Notes: generated from the sequence alone by a model not told the origin. A DNA stretch of 11,447 nucleotides from CAZBUH01 sp964495095 (GCA_964495095.1 CAZBUH010000064.1:1-11447); one strand, 5' to 3'. Shown: positions 1 through 8,001, counted from the stretch's first letter. Numbers and translations are program-made.

Positions 1-476
1 CCGGCCTGAAAGCCTGCTACATCGGAGACGGCAACAACATGGCAAACTCCATAACCGTCGGCTGTATGAAGTGCGGCATGGACATGGCCGTGGGCTGCCC
101 CGACGCCTACCGGCCTGACAAAGCCGTAATAGATTTTGCAAATTCCCTCCCCGGCCAGAAATTCACCCTCACCTCCGATATTATGGAGGCCGCCCGGGGC
201 ACCGACGTCATCTTCACCGACGTATGGGCCTCCATGGGCATGGAGAGCGAGAAGGCCCAGCGGGAAAAGGATTTCGCCGGCTACCAGGTCAGCGACGGGA
301 TGCTCGCCATAGCCAACCCCGGCTGTATGGTTCAGCACTGTCTCCCGGCCCACAGGGGCGAGGAAATAACCGAATCCGTGTTTGAAGCGCACTCCGGCGA
401 AATTTTCGACGAGGCCGAAAACAGGCTCCACGCCCAAAAAGCCGTTATGTATCTTCTTATGAAAGGCGAGCTGTAA
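1..476 (+). CDS. argF: Ornithine carbamoyltransferase, C-terminal part (5' end outside window)
   Basis: The reading frame is open from position 3 to the TAA at 474-476; the start lies upstream of the window, so only about 158 residues are present. Ornithine carbamoyltransferase makes citrulline from ornithine and carbamoyl phosphate in arginine synthesis, in the cytoplasm. Two family signatures are visible. The ornithine-binding loop appears as TDVWASMG followed by the charged stretch MESEKAQR. The catalytic loop appears as HCLPAHRGEEIT, whose His-Cys-Leu-Pro contacts carbamoyl phosphate and ornithine. The chain begins inside the second domain at YIGDGNNMANS, the segment after the hinge. The C-terminal helix ends MYLLMKGEL, as expected for a complete C-terminus. 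The next gene begins 6 bp later, and its likely ribosome-binding site lies in the last argF codons, so the two are probably co-transcribed. The catabolic form (arcB) cannot be excluded from this fragment, but no arc genes are visible here. Confidence 0.93.
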   Translation, partial: GLKACYIGDGNNMANSITVGCMKCGMDMAVGCPDAYRPDKAVIDFANSLPGQKFTLTSDIMEAARGTDVIFTDVWASMGMESEKAQREKDFAGYQVSDGMLAIANPGCMVQHCLPAHRGEEITESVFEAHSGEIFDEAENRLHAQKAVMYLLMKGEL

Positions 477-482
477 ACCAAA

Positions 483-1034
483 ATGAAAATCAACGCCACG
501 ACCCGCATAGTCTTTTGCGCGCTTTTCGCGGCCCTGTGCTGCGTATCAACCCTTATACTGCCCATCCCCTCGCCCACGGGCTATGTAAATCCCGGCGACG
601 GCTTTGTGCTCTTGTCCGGCTTTATTCTCGGCCCATTCTACGGAGCTGCTGCCGCCGGTATAGGCACGGCCCTGGCGGACCTTATCTGCGGCTACGCCGT
701 CTACGCCCCGGCCACTCTTGTAATAAAGGGAGTTATGGGCCTTCTCGCAGGGCTTATATTCCGGGCGCTCACAGGGAAAAAATTCTGCGCCCACAGTATA
801 GTGCCCTCACTTCTCAGCGGCCTTGCCGCGGAGATTGTTATGGTTCTCGGCTATTTTGCCTTTGAGAGCTTTGTGATCGGCGCAGGCGCCGCCGCTGTGG
901 CAAGCGTCCCCGGGAACATTGCCCAGGGCGTCTGCGGCATTGCTGTATCGACGGTGCTTATAGTGATCCTTATGAAAATAAAATATGTAAATCCAATTAT
1001 AAGAGGTCTTCAAAGTGGACATTCAGTACAGTGA
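483..1034 (+). CDS. ECF transporter S component (substrate-binding membrane subunit)
   Basis: This 183-residue, strongly hydrophobic protein resembles the substrate-capture (S) subunit of energy-coupling-factor vitamin transporters. These subunits use a shared EcfA/A'/T module, which is not encoded in this window. Hydrophobic segments lie at about residues 8-28, 41-72, 76-96, 108-130 and 150-177, consistent with five or six membrane helices. The segment at about 27-55, with PIPSPTGYVNPGDG followed by a Gly-rich helix containing GPFYG, and the later YAPATLVIKGVMG are typical of the family in Pfam ECF-type_transp (PF07155). The substrate cannot be read from the sequence. The start at ATG 483 follows a weak AAAGGCGAG inside the end of argF. 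The last 20 bases overlap the next gene, so the three genes look like one operon. Being alone, it probably shares a genome-wide ECF module (inference). Confidence 0.85.
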   Translation: MKINATTRIVFCALFAALCCVSTLILPIPSPTGYVNPGDGFVLLSGFILGPFYGAAAAGIGTALADLICGYAVYAPATLVIKGVMGLLAGLIFRALTGKKFCAHSIVPSLLSGLAAEIVMVLGYFAFESFVIGAGAAAVASVPGNIAQGVCGIAVSTVLIVILMKIKYVNPIIRGLQSGHSVQ

Positions 1035-1563
1035 AATTACAAACCAGGCCAACAAGGCGGTTTTGGAGCTGCTCCAGGCCGCCGGCCTGAAGGCCGGGGA
1101 TATCTTCGTGGTGGGCTGCTCCTCCTCGGAGGTTTTGGGCCAACACATCGGCAAAGGCTCCAGCGTAGAGGCCGCCGAGGCCGTTTTCGCGGGCATATAC
1201 CCGGAGCTTAAGAGCCGCGGTATATACCTTGCCGCCCAGTGCTGCGAGCACCTCAACCGGGCCATAATCATCGAGCGGGCCGCCGCTGAAAAATACGGCT
1301 ATGACCCTGTCTGCGTAGTGCCCCAGCCCAAGGCCGGGGGCTCCTTTGCCACTACGGCCTACAGGGCGATGGAGGACCCGGTGCCGGTGGAGAGCATACG
1401 CGCCCACGCGGGAATCGACATCGGCGGCACCCTAATCGGGATGCATCTGCGCCCCGTGGCGGTGCCGGTACGCCTCTCTGTAAAAGCCATCGGCCAGGCG
1501 CCAATAATCTGCGCCAGGACAAGGCCGAAGCTCATAGGCGGCGAGCGGGCAAAATACGAATAA
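1015..1563 (+). CDS. TIGR01440 / UPF0340 family protein (YwlG-like), function unknown
   Basis: This 182-residue soluble protein matches the conserved family represented by Bacillus subtilis YwlG (TIGR01440, UPF0340). Family-typical stretches are the N-terminal helix ending AGLKAGDIFVVGCSSSEV (about residues 23-41), GIYLAAQCCEHLNRA (about 69-83), VVPQPKAGGSFATTAY (about 101-116) and the C-terminal HAGIDIGGTLIGMHLRPVAV. The biochemical role is not established, so none is assigned. The chosen start is GTG at 1015, preceded by AAGAGG; it lies 20 bases inside the end of the S-component gene. A purely downstream start would remove the conserved N-terminal helix. The gene ends at TAA 1561-1563 and is the last of the + strand operon: hairpin terminators begin four bases later. 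The family is common in Firmicutes, which supports the taxonomic reading. Confidence 0.88.
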   Translation: MDIQYSEITNQANKAVLELLQAAGLKAGDIFVVGCSSSEVLGQHIGKGSSVEAAEAVFAGIYPELKSRGIYLAAQCCEHLNRAIIIERAAAEKYGYDPVCVVPQPKAGGSFATTAYRAMEDPVPVESIRAHAGIDIGGTLIGMHLRPVAVPVRLSVKAIGQAPIICARTRPKLIGGERAKYE

Positions 1564-1594
1564 AAAGTCAGGAAAGCCGCACGGCTTTCCTGAC
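1562..1594 (-). terminator. Rho-independent terminator of the hprK-dnaE operon
   Basis: A 12-bp perfect stem (1567-1578 with 1583-1594, loop GCAC) is followed on the - strand by five T (complement of the AAAAA at 1562-1566). Read on the + strand it has no T-run. It is therefore oriented to stop transcription coming from dnaE, whose stop codon is about 65 bases away. Its T-run overlaps the stop codon of the convergent YwlG-like gene. Confidence 0.8.
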
Positions 1595-1600
1595 AGTCTC

Positions 1601-1639
1601 AACAGCCGCAGTCGGCCTCAGGCCGGCTGCGGCTGTTTT
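1601..1639 (+). terminator. Rho-independent terminator of the argF / ECF-S / YwlG-like operon
   Basis: The arms 1601-1617 and 1621-1637 pair over 17 positions with one U-G wobble and a three-base loop TCA, giving a very GC-rich stem. On the + strand it ends in TTTT and then AATTT. It follows the YwlG-like gene by 37 bases. The neighbouring hairpin at 1567-1594 serves the opposite strand. Confidence 0.82.
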
Positions 1640-1659
1640 AATTTCCCGGCGGCGCGGGC

Positions 1660-4600
1660 CTATTTCACCACCACATTTTCCGCGCCGAACCACTCTGTAA
1701 GCTGGTCTGTCAGCATGTCCTGTATACCGCAGTATATGCCCAGCCGTTTTCTGGTGTCCTCAAAAAACAGCACGGCCCTGTCGCTGCCGGGGAACATGTT
1801 CACAGCGGCCTTTGTCTTTCTCAGCCGCGGGTCGTTTTCGGAACTGAGCCTTATATACACAGTCCTTCCCGCCGCCGTCCGGTTTTCCGTCCCGTCCATA
1901 TCGGAGAGCGGCTTTATGCTGTCCGCCAGAAGCTGGGGCGTATCGTCCCGCACGGATATCTTGCCCGACACCCAGACGGCGGCGTTATCACGGATATAGG
2001 CCACGGAGGCGTCCAGCACCCGCTGGAACACCAGTATCTCCATGCTGCCGCTCTCGTCCTCCAGGGTGATATACGCCATCAGGGTGTTGTTTTTCGTATT
2101 TTTTGTCTTATAGGCGGAAATGACCCCGGCCACGGTGACGCTCTGGCCGTCCTCAAACTCCGCGCTGCCCTCCTCCCGGGCAAAATCCGCAGTTATGGCC
2201 CCGAGCTTTGAAACGCCCAGCTTTTTTACCGTCTCCCTGTACTCGTCCATAGGGTGGCCTGTGAGATAAAGTCCCGTGACCTCGTGCTCCATAGCCATCA
2301 GCTCCTGGGCCGAATACTCCGGGATATTCGGGAGCTTTATCTCCTCCCGCACCGCGTCCTCTCCGCCGTCAAAGCCGAAGAAATCTATCTGGCCGTCCAC
2401 GTTTTTCCGCTTTTCGCCGGCGATGCTCTCCATGACCGTGTCGCACACGGCCATAAGCTGGCTTCGCTTTACGCCGAAGCTGTCAAAGCCGCCGCACTTT
2501 ATAAGGCTCTCCAGAGCCCTGCGGTTTAAATCGGTGCCGTACATCCTGCGGCAGAATTCCTCAAAGGAGGTGAATTTCCCGCCGCTCTCCCTCTCGGCCA
2601 TAACAGCCTGGATAAATCCGCGGCCTATATTTTTCACCGCCGCAAGGCCGTAGCGGATGTGTCCGCCGGACACAGTGAAATTGTCGTCCGACTCGTTTAC
2701 GTCCGGGGGCAGTATCTCTATATTCATCTCCCGGCACTCAGCCGTGTACTCCGCCACCTTCTCAGGGCTTCCCAGGACGCTGCTCATAAGGGCCGCCATG
2801 TACTGGCGGGGATAGTGGCACTTCAGGTACGCCGTCCTGTAGCAGACGATGGCGTAGCAGACGGCGTGGGATTTATTGAAAGCATAGTTTGCAAAATCCA
2901 GTATCTCGTCGTATATGCTGCCCGCGATCTCCCGGCTTACGCCGTTTGCAACGGCGCCGCAGATGCCCCGCTCCGGGTCGCCCTCTATAAAGGTCCTGCG
3001 TTCCTTTACTATCTCCGCCTGCTTTTTCTTGGACATGGCCCGGCGTATCATATCCGCCTGGCCCAGTGAAAAACCGCCCAGTGCCCTGAAGATATTTATG
3101 ACCTGCTCCTGATACACTATGCAGCCGTAGGTAACGTCCAGTATAGGCTCAAGAAGCGGGTGCTTATATGTTATTTTGCCGGGATCACGCTTGCACTCGA
3201 TAAATTTCGGTATGGAGTCCATAGGCCCCGGCCGGTACAGGGCGATTATGGCGGTGATATCCTCAATGCTTCTGGGGGCTATATTCACGCACACGTTGGT
3301 TATGCCGCCGGACTCCATCTGGAACACGCCGGAGGTTTTACCGGCGGAGAGCATGTCGTAGGTGGCACTGTCATCCTCCGGGACGCTGTTTATATCGAAG
3401 CCCGGCTCAATTTTCCGTATTTCCCTTACGGCATCGTCGATAACGGTCAGGTTCCGCAGACCCAGAAAATCCATCTTGAGAAGCCCCAGCTCCTCTATGG
3501 TGGTCATAACATACTGGGTGGTGATGGAATTATCCTTTTTTGAAAGGGCCAGCGGCACATAGTCGCTTACAGGCTGGCGGGTAATCACGACTCCCGCGGC
3601 GTGGGTGCCGGAGTCCTTGGGCATGTCCTCTATGGCCATGGCCGTGTCGATGACCTTCCTGTACCGCTCGTCGCTGTCGTACATGCTCTTAAGCTGCTTT
3701 GATGCCCTGAGCGCCTCTTCGATGCTTATATTCAGGACGTTGGGGATGGCCTTTGCCAGCTCACTCTCCTCGGCGAAGGTGAGGCCCATGGCCTTTGAAA
3801 CGCTGCGCACGGCGTTTTTCGCCTTTAAGGTGTTGAATGTGATTATCTGGGCCACGTGGTCCTCGCCGTATTTCCGTTTGACGTAGTCCACCACCTCGCC
3901 CCGGCGGCGCTCGCAGAAGTCGATGTCTATATCCGGCATACTCACCCGCTCCGGGTTCAGAAAGCGCTCGAAGAACAAATCATATTTTATGGGGTCTACA
4001 TCCGTGATATCAAGGCAGTAGGATACAACGCTGCCGGCGGCGGAGCCTCGTCCCGGCCCCACGGGTATTCCGCTTTTTTTCGCGTACCCCACAAAATCCG
4101 AGACGATGAGAAAATAGTCTGTAAAGCCCATTTTTTCTATCATGTCCAGCTCATAGAAAAGCTGCTTTTTGACCTCGTCCCTGCCCTGCCCATAGCGCTT
4201 TTCAAAGCCCTCCAGGCACTTTTCCCGCAGGTAGTCCGCAGAATTTACGCCCTGGGGGAGCTTAAATTCCGGCAGATGGTAGTGGTTAAACTCAAACTCC
4301 AGCTGGCACATCTCCGCAATCTTCACCGTGTTGTCGGCGGCCTCCTGGCAGTTTGGGAAAAGGGCGCGCATCTCCTCCTCGGACTTTATATAAAACTCCT
4401 GGGTCTCAAATTTCATCCTGTCCACGTCCGTGACCGTCTTTCCCGTCTGGATGCACATAAGCACATCCTGGGCGTCGGCGTCGGCCTTTGTGAGATAGTG
4501 CGCGTCGTTTGTCATAACCAGGGGTATGCCCGTTTCCTCATGGATGCGGATTATCCCCTGGTTTACCACCCTCTGCTCGGCTATGCCGTGGTCCTGGATT

Positions 4601-5118
4601 TCAAGGTAAAAGCGGTCTTTTCCGAAAAGCTCCTGAAACTCCAGAGCCTTGCTTTTAGCGTTTTCATACTCGTCCCTTGCTATAAGCCTCGGTATCTCGC
4701 CGGCAAGGCAGGCGGATAGGGCGATAAGCCCCTCCGAGTGTTTCCGGAGAAGCTCCATATCTATCCTGGGCCTGTTGTAAAACCCCTCTGTAAAGGCGAG
4801 GCTCACCATATGGCACAGGTTTTTGTACCCCTGCTCATTTTGGCACAGGAGCACCAGATGATACGGCGAGTTATCCACCCCGTGCTCCTTATCAAAGCGC
4901 GTCCGGGGGGCCATATAGACCTCGCACCCGATTATCGGCTTTATTCCGGCCTTTTTGCACTCCTTATAAAAATTTATGCAGCCGTACATTGCCCCATGGT
5001 CTGTTATGGCGATGGCGGTCTGGCCAAGCTCCGCCGCCCGGGCCGCCAGCCCCTTTATGCGGCAGGCCCCGTCCAGCAGGCTGTATTCGCTGTGAACGTG
5101 AAGATGGCAGAATGCCAT
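1660..5118 (-). CDS. dnaE: DNA polymerase III subunit alpha (DnaE), PHP-containing
   Basis: This 1152-residue protein is a C-family replicative DNA polymerase. The order is PHP domain (about 1-270), palm, thumb and fingers with GPGRGSAAGS (354-363), the catalytic aspartates D396 and D398 in PDIDID, and the third in KMDFLGL (D550). A helix-hairpin-helix region follows, then the clamp-binding motif QIDFF (910-914, like QADMF of Escherichia coli), and an OB-fold at about 990-1070. All nine positions expected to bind PHP metals are present: H7, H9, D16, H41, E66, H87, C137, D205 and H207. The start is ATG 5118, because AAGGAGGTG lies five bases upstream; an in-frame extension to 5157 would run into the end of whiA and lacks a comparable site. 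The gene is 16 bp after whiA and last in the operon. PolC, the other replicative polymerase of Firmicutes, lies elsewhere if present. Whether this DnaE acts as the main or the primer-extending enzyme cannot be told here. Confidence 0.97.
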   Translation of the reverse strand: MAFCHLHVHSEYSLLDGACRIKGLAARAAELGQTAIAITDHGAMYGCINFYKECKKAGIKPIIGCEVYMAPRTRFDKEHGVDNSPYHLVLLCQNEQGYKNLCHMVSLAFTEGFYNRPRIDMELLRKHSEGLIALSACLAGEIPRLIARDEYENAKSKALEFQELFGKDRFYLEIQDHGIAEQRVVNQGIIRIHEETGIPLVMTNDAHYLTKADADAQDVLMCIQTGKTVTDVDRMKFETQEFYIKSEEEMRALFPNCQEAADNTVKIAEMCQLEFEFNHYHLPEFKLPQGVNSADYLREKCLEGFEKRYGQGRDEVKKQLFYELDMIEKMGFTDYFLIVSDFVGYAKKSGIPVGPGRGSAAGSVVSYCLDITDVDPIKYDLFFERFLNPERVSMPDIDIDFCERRRGEVVDYVKRKYGEDHVAQIITFNTLKAKNAVRSVSKAMGLTFAEESELAKAIPNVLNISIEEALRASKQLKSMYDSDERYRKVIDTAMAIEDMPKDSGTHAAGVVITRQPVSDYVPLALSKKDNSITTQYVMTTIEELGLLKMDFLGLRNLTVIDDAVREIRKIEPGFDINSVPEDDSATYDMLSAGKTSGVFQMESGGITNVCVNIAPRSIEDITAIIALYRPGPMDSIPKFIECKRDPGKITYKHPLLEPILDVTYGCIVYQEQVINIFRALGGFSLGQADMIRRAMSKKKQAEIVKERRTFIEGDPERGICGAVANGVSREIAGSIYDEILDFANYAFNKSHAVCYAIVCYRTAYLKCHYPRQYMAALMSSVLGSPEKVAEYTAECREMNIEILPPDVNESDDNFTVSGGHIRYGLAAVKNIGRGFIQAVMAERESGGKFTSFEEFCRRMYGTDLNRRALESLIKCGGFDSFGVKRSQLMAVCDTVMESIAGEKRKNVDGQIDFFGFDGGEDAVREEIKLPNIPEYSAQELMAMEHEVTGLYLTGHPMDEYRETVKKLGVSKLGAITADFAREEGSAEFEDGQSVTVAGVISAYKTKNTKNNTLMAYITLEDESGSMEILVFQRVLDASVAYIRDNAAVWVSGKISVRDDTPQLLADSIKPLSDMDGTENRTAAGRTVYIRLSSENDPRLRKTKAAVNMFPGSDRAVLFFEDTRKRLGIYCGIQDMLTDQLTEWFGAENVVVK

Positions 5119-5123
5119 ACGTC

Positions 5124-5132
5124 CACCTCCTT
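5124..5132 (-). promoter_or_regulatory. Ribosome-binding site that fixes the dnaE start
   Basis: On the - strand this reads AAGGAGGTG, a near-perfect anti-16S match, five bases before ATG 5118. It lies in the 16-bp gap after the whiA stop and selects this ATG over the upstream in-frame start at 5157. Confidence 0.85.
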
Positions 5133-5134
5133 TT

Positions 5135-6031
5135 CTATTTCTGTCCCAGCTCCACAAGCTTCCGCAGCCTGTGGTTTATGCAGGACTTGGACACAGGCGG
5201 CGAGCACATGGCCGCAAGCTCCGCTATGCTGGCCTCGGGGTTTTCAAAACGGAGCCTGGCAGTCTCCCTGAGCTGCTCCGAAAGTCCCTCCTCCGCCCCG
5301 GAGTCCCGCAGACGCTTTATGGCCGCAAGCTGCTGGGCGGCGGCGTCAACTATTTTGGAGGCGTTGCCGGTATCGCAGTTTACCCGGCGGTTTACGCTGT
5401 TTTTAAGGTCCTTCAGGGCTTTGGCGTTCATAAGCTCCATTGAGGCCACCGGCGCAGAGAGGGTGGTCAGCAGGTCGGCTATGGCCTCGCTCTGCTTAAA
5501 ATATGTTATATAGTTGCCGCCCCGGGCCGTCTCCTTGGGCGAAAAGCCCATCTCCAGAAAAAGTGAATATGTCTCCCGGCTTACGCTGTAGTGGCCGGTG
5601 ACAAATTCCATATGATACCGCTTCTCCGGGTCTGTAACGCTCCCCCCTGCCAGAAACGCCCCTCTCAGAAAGGCCGCCCGGCAGCAATCGTCCTCCAGCA
5701 CCCCGAGATTTATGTGCAGCGACAGGACGGACCTGTCGTATCCGAAAGCGGTAAAAAGCCTTTCAAGCTTCCCCCTGTCGGATATGAAAAACGTGGTCTT
5801 GCCGCCGGTGTCGGCGGTTTCTCCGTCAAAGCCAAGGCCGAAGGCCCGTTTAAACAGCTTTGGAAGCCGGGCCGCGAAGCTCCCGTTCCCGGTTATTATC
5901 CGCACCTCCGAGGCGGAAAATGTGTTGCAGTAGAGCAGCACCCCGTAGGCCTCCGCCACAGCGCAGCATTTTTTCCCGAAATCCTGCCGGCACAGCTCCG
6001 ACTTCACCTGGGCCGAAAAAGACAAAGCCAT
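5135..6031 (-). CDS. whiA: DNA-binding protein WhiA
   Basis: This 298-residue protein, close to the usual 300-320, is WhiA. The family combines a LAGLIDADG homing-endonuclease-like fold, without nuclease activity, with a C-terminal helix-turn-helix. It controls sporulation in Streptomyces and affects cell division and chromosome segregation in Bacillus. The N-terminus MALSFSAQVKSEL is family-typical. The LAGLIDADG-like region is visible as RGAFLAGGSVTDPEKRYHMEF at about 123-143. The helix-turn-helix region covers about 253-295 and contains RFENPEASIAELA and the SKSCINHRLRKL recognition segment. ATG 6031 follows GGAGG with a 9-10 base spacer; that site lies in the last codons and stop of yvcK, six bases upstream. 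This suggests translational coupling. yvcK-whiA adjacency is conserved across Gram-positive bacteria, which supports the call. Confidence 0.96.
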   Translation of the reverse strand: MALSFSAQVKSELCRQDFGKKCCAVAEAYGVLLYCNTFSASEVRIITGNGSFAARLPKLFKRAFGLGFDGETADTGGKTTFFISDRGKLERLFTAFGYDRSVLSLHINLGVLEDDCCRAAFLRGAFLAGGSVTDPEKRYHMEFVTGHYSVSRETYSLFLEMGFSPKETARGGNYITYFKQSEAIADLLTTLSAPVASMELMNAKALKDLKNSVNRRVNCDTGNASKIVDAAAQQLAAIKRLRDSGAEEGLSEQLRETARLRFENPEASIAELAAMCSPPVSKSCINHRLRKLVELGQK

Positions 6032-6037
6032 ACCCCC

Positions 6038-7048
6038 TTATCCTCCGTAGAGCCTTGTAGGGGATTTATCCCTGTATATCCGCACTATCTCCCGGGCCAG
6101 AAGCCGCGGGTCGTGGCGTATGTAGTTCTTGTATTTTCCCGCAACAGGCGACTCGAAAAGCTCCACTCCCAGCTTTTCCACAGCCTCCCGGTCGGTCTCA
6201 ATCACGCCGGAGTCCTTTTTGCTGTACTTTTCCAGCAGCTCCGGCGCTATGGGCATATTGTTCACAAGGCACATATCGAATAATTTCCCGCCCCCGTGGC
6301 GGAAAAGGGCCTCGATATGGTCGGATACGGTGTACCCCTCAGTCTCCCCGTCCTGGGTCATTATGTTGCACACGTACAGCTTCAGTGCCGAGGAAGCCAT
6401 TATAGCATCGGCTATGCCGTCCACCAGGAGATTTGGTATAACGCTTGTATACAGGCTCCCCGGGCCGAGTATTATAAGGTCGGCCTCCTCTATGGCCTCA
6501 ACGCTCTCCGGCAGCGCCGCCGGTCTCTCCGGCAGCAGCCGGACTTTTTCTATGCGGCAGTCGTGCCGGAGCTTCGCCGCCCCTATTTTTGACTCGCCCA
6601 CAGTCACTCCGCCGTCCTCAAAGGTGGCCTCTATCTGCACGTTCTCATTTGTCACCGGCAGCACCCGGCCGGTTATGGCCAGTACCTCGCACATTTTTGC
6701 AACCGCCTGGTCAAAGGAGCCGCTTATGCCGTTTAAAGCGGCCAGAAACAGGTTTCCAAAGCTCTGGCCCTTCAGCCGCCCGTCCTCAAAACGGTAGGCC
6801 AGCAGCTTTTCCATTGTGGGCTCCGTGTTTGAAAGGGCCTGGATGCAGTTCCGTATATCCCCCGGCGGCAGCATGCCCAGTTCGTCCCTCAGCACGCCGG
6901 AGCCGCCGCCGTCGTCGGCAACGGTAACGATGGCTGTTATATTGGGCGTAAAGGACTTAAGCCCCCTGAGCATGGTAGAAAGTCCCGTGCCGCCCCCCAG
7001 ACAGGCTATGGCCGGGGCGCTCTTTCCGTACTGAAATGAGTTCTTCAT
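6038..7048 (-). CDS. yvcK: YvcK family protein (gluconeogenesis factor, CofD-like fold)
   Basis: This 336-residue protein belongs to the YvcK/CofD-like family. In Bacillus subtilis it is needed for growth on gluconeogenic carbon sources and for normal cell-wall synthesis, and it binds UDP-sugars. Conserved segments are GGGTGLS (18-24) at a nucleotide-binding turn, ADDGGGSGVLR (45-55), GDIRNC (63-68), GQSFGNL (95-101), GPGSLYTSVIPNLLV (195-209) and CNIMTQDGETEGYT (227-240). The family motif is usually ADDGGSSG; here the second-last residue position has Gly, which looks tolerated. I chose ATG 7048 because AAGGAG, in the last two codons of rapZ, lies eight bases upstream. An in-frame GTG at 7054 is possible but is only two bases from that site and would overlap the rapZ stop. 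The gene lies two bases after rapZ and six before whiA. Confidence 0.95.
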   Translation of the reverse strand: MKNSFQYGKSAPAIACLGGGTGLSTMLRGLKSFTPNITAIVTVADDGGGSGVLRDELGMLPPGDIRNCIQALSNTEPTMEKLLAYRFEDGRLKGQSFGNLFLAALNGISGSFDQAVAKMCEVLAITGRVLPVTNENVQIEATFEDGGVTVGESKIGAAKLRHDCRIEKVRLLPERPAALPESVEAIEEADLIILGPGSLYTSVIPNLLVDGIADAIMASSALKLYVCNIMTQDGETEGYTVSDHIEALFRHGGGKLFDMCLVNNMPIAPELLEKYSKKDSGVIETDREAVEKLGVELFESPVAGKYKNYIRHDPRLLAREIVRIYRDKSPTRLYGG

Positions 7049-7050
7049 AG

Positions 7051-7914
7051 TCACTGCTCCTTGGCCACGTCGCGGTGGTTTTCCTCCACCAGATACCCCT
7101 GCTGTGTAAGCACGTCGGCAAGGCTCTTCGCCACGGCCACGGAACGGTGGTGGCCCCCGGTGCAGCCCACGGCTATCACGAGGGAGCTCTTGCCCTCCTC
7201 AATGTAGAGGGGCAGCAGGAATTCCATCATCCCTGTGAGCTTTGTCATGAACTCCTTTGCCTGGTCATGGCTGAAAATAAAGTCCCGCACCGGGGCGTCC
7301 AGGCCGCATTTATCCTTAAGCTCCGCCACGTAGAACGGGTTTGGCAGGAACCTCACGTCGAAAACCAGATCCGCCTCCATGGGTATGCCGTACTTAAATC
7401 CGAAGGACATGACGTTCACCGATATGGTGCGCTCTCCCTTGTCCGCTATAAAAAGCCTGTAGAGCTTTCTCTGGAGCTGGCCCAGGGTAAGGTGCGACGT
7501 GTCTATTATATAGTCCGCCCTGCTGCGCATCATCTCCAGCATACGCTTTTCACGGTGCACCGCGTTTTCTATGTTGCCGCCCGTGGGGTCCAGAGGATGG
7601 CGGCGGCGCGTCTCCTTGTACCGCTTTACGATAGTCTCCGCCGTCGCCTCCACAAAGAGTATCTTGTATTCGCAGCCCAGCCGCCGCATCTCGTCCAGCG
7701 CCTTAAAAAGCTCGTCGAAGCTCTCCCGGCCCCTGACGTCCGTCACCAGGGCCACCCGCTCGTACCTTCCGCCGCCGGAGAGACACAGCTCCGCAAATTT
7801 GGGCATCAGCGCGGCGGGCATATTGTCCACGCAGTAGAAGTCCAAATCCTCCAATATAGCTGCAGTGCGGCTTTTTCCGGCCCCTGAAAGGCCCGATATT
7901 ATAAGAAATTCCAT
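7051..7914 (-). CDS. rapZ: RNase adapter protein RapZ / YvcJ (nucleotide-binding)
   Basis: This 287-residue protein is the P-loop nucleotide-binding RapZ/YvcJ family. In Escherichia coli RapZ delivers the small RNA GlmZ to RNase E and senses glucosamine-6-phosphate. In Bacillus YvcJ binds and hydrolyses nucleotides and affects competence; the RNA partner there is not established. The Walker A motif is GLSGAGKS (8-15), followed by the family stretch EDLDFYCVDNMP (22-33) and TDVRG (58-62), a likely Walker B region. The C-terminal part carries FGFKYGIPMEADLVFDVRFLPNP (about 171-193) and GCTGGHHRSV (250-259). The start at ATG 7914 follows GGGAGG by five bases. The gap to murB is 103 bp, the longest inside this operon. 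The stop TGA (7051-7053) lies two bases before the yvcK start. Confidence 0.96.
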   Translation of the reverse strand: MEFLIISGLSGAGKSRTAAILEDLDFYCVDNMPAALMPKFAELCLSGGGRYERVALVTDVRGRESFDELFKALDEMRRLGCEYKILFVEATAETIVKRYKETRRRHPLDPTGGNIENAVHREKRMLEMMRSRADYIIDTSHLTLGQLQRKLYRLFIADKGERTISVNVMSFGFKYGIPMEADLVFDVRFLPNPFYVAELKDKCGLDAPVRDFIFSHDQAKEFMTKLTGMMEFLLPLYIEEGKSSLVIAVGCTGGHHRSVAVAKSLADVLTQQGYLVEENHRDVAKEQ

Positions 7915-7965
7915 AAATACCTCCCGGCGCCCGGCGCCGCTTTTCAGGTGATGCTTTCACATGTC

Positions 7966-8001
7966 CCGGCCTGTTTTGCTTTTCTGCAAGAACCGGCCTG
8001 T
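7966..8001. repeat. Two 9-base direct repeats in the murB-rapZ gap
   Basis: CCGGCCTGT occurs at 7966-7974 and again at 7993-8001, a 27-base period, within the 103-bp gap between the murB stop and the rapZ start. Nearer rapZ, the arms 7925-7930 and 7934-7939 (CGGCGC/GCGCCG) can form a 6-bp hairpin touching the ribosome-binding site of rapZ. This may be leader structure or chance in GC-rich sequence; no promoter or terminator is clear here. Confidence 0.35.

Noticed and set aside
3856..4719. 287-codon + strand frame inside dnaE, and similar long frames opposite rapZ, murB and whiA
   Set aside because: The coding strand genes are unmistakable; these frames follow from high-GC codon use on the opposite strand.
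5119..5157. Longer dnaE start at 5157
   Set aside because: It adds 13 atypical residues and overlaps whiA, while ATG 5118 has a near-perfect ribosome-binding site and gives the family N-terminus MAFCHLHVHS.
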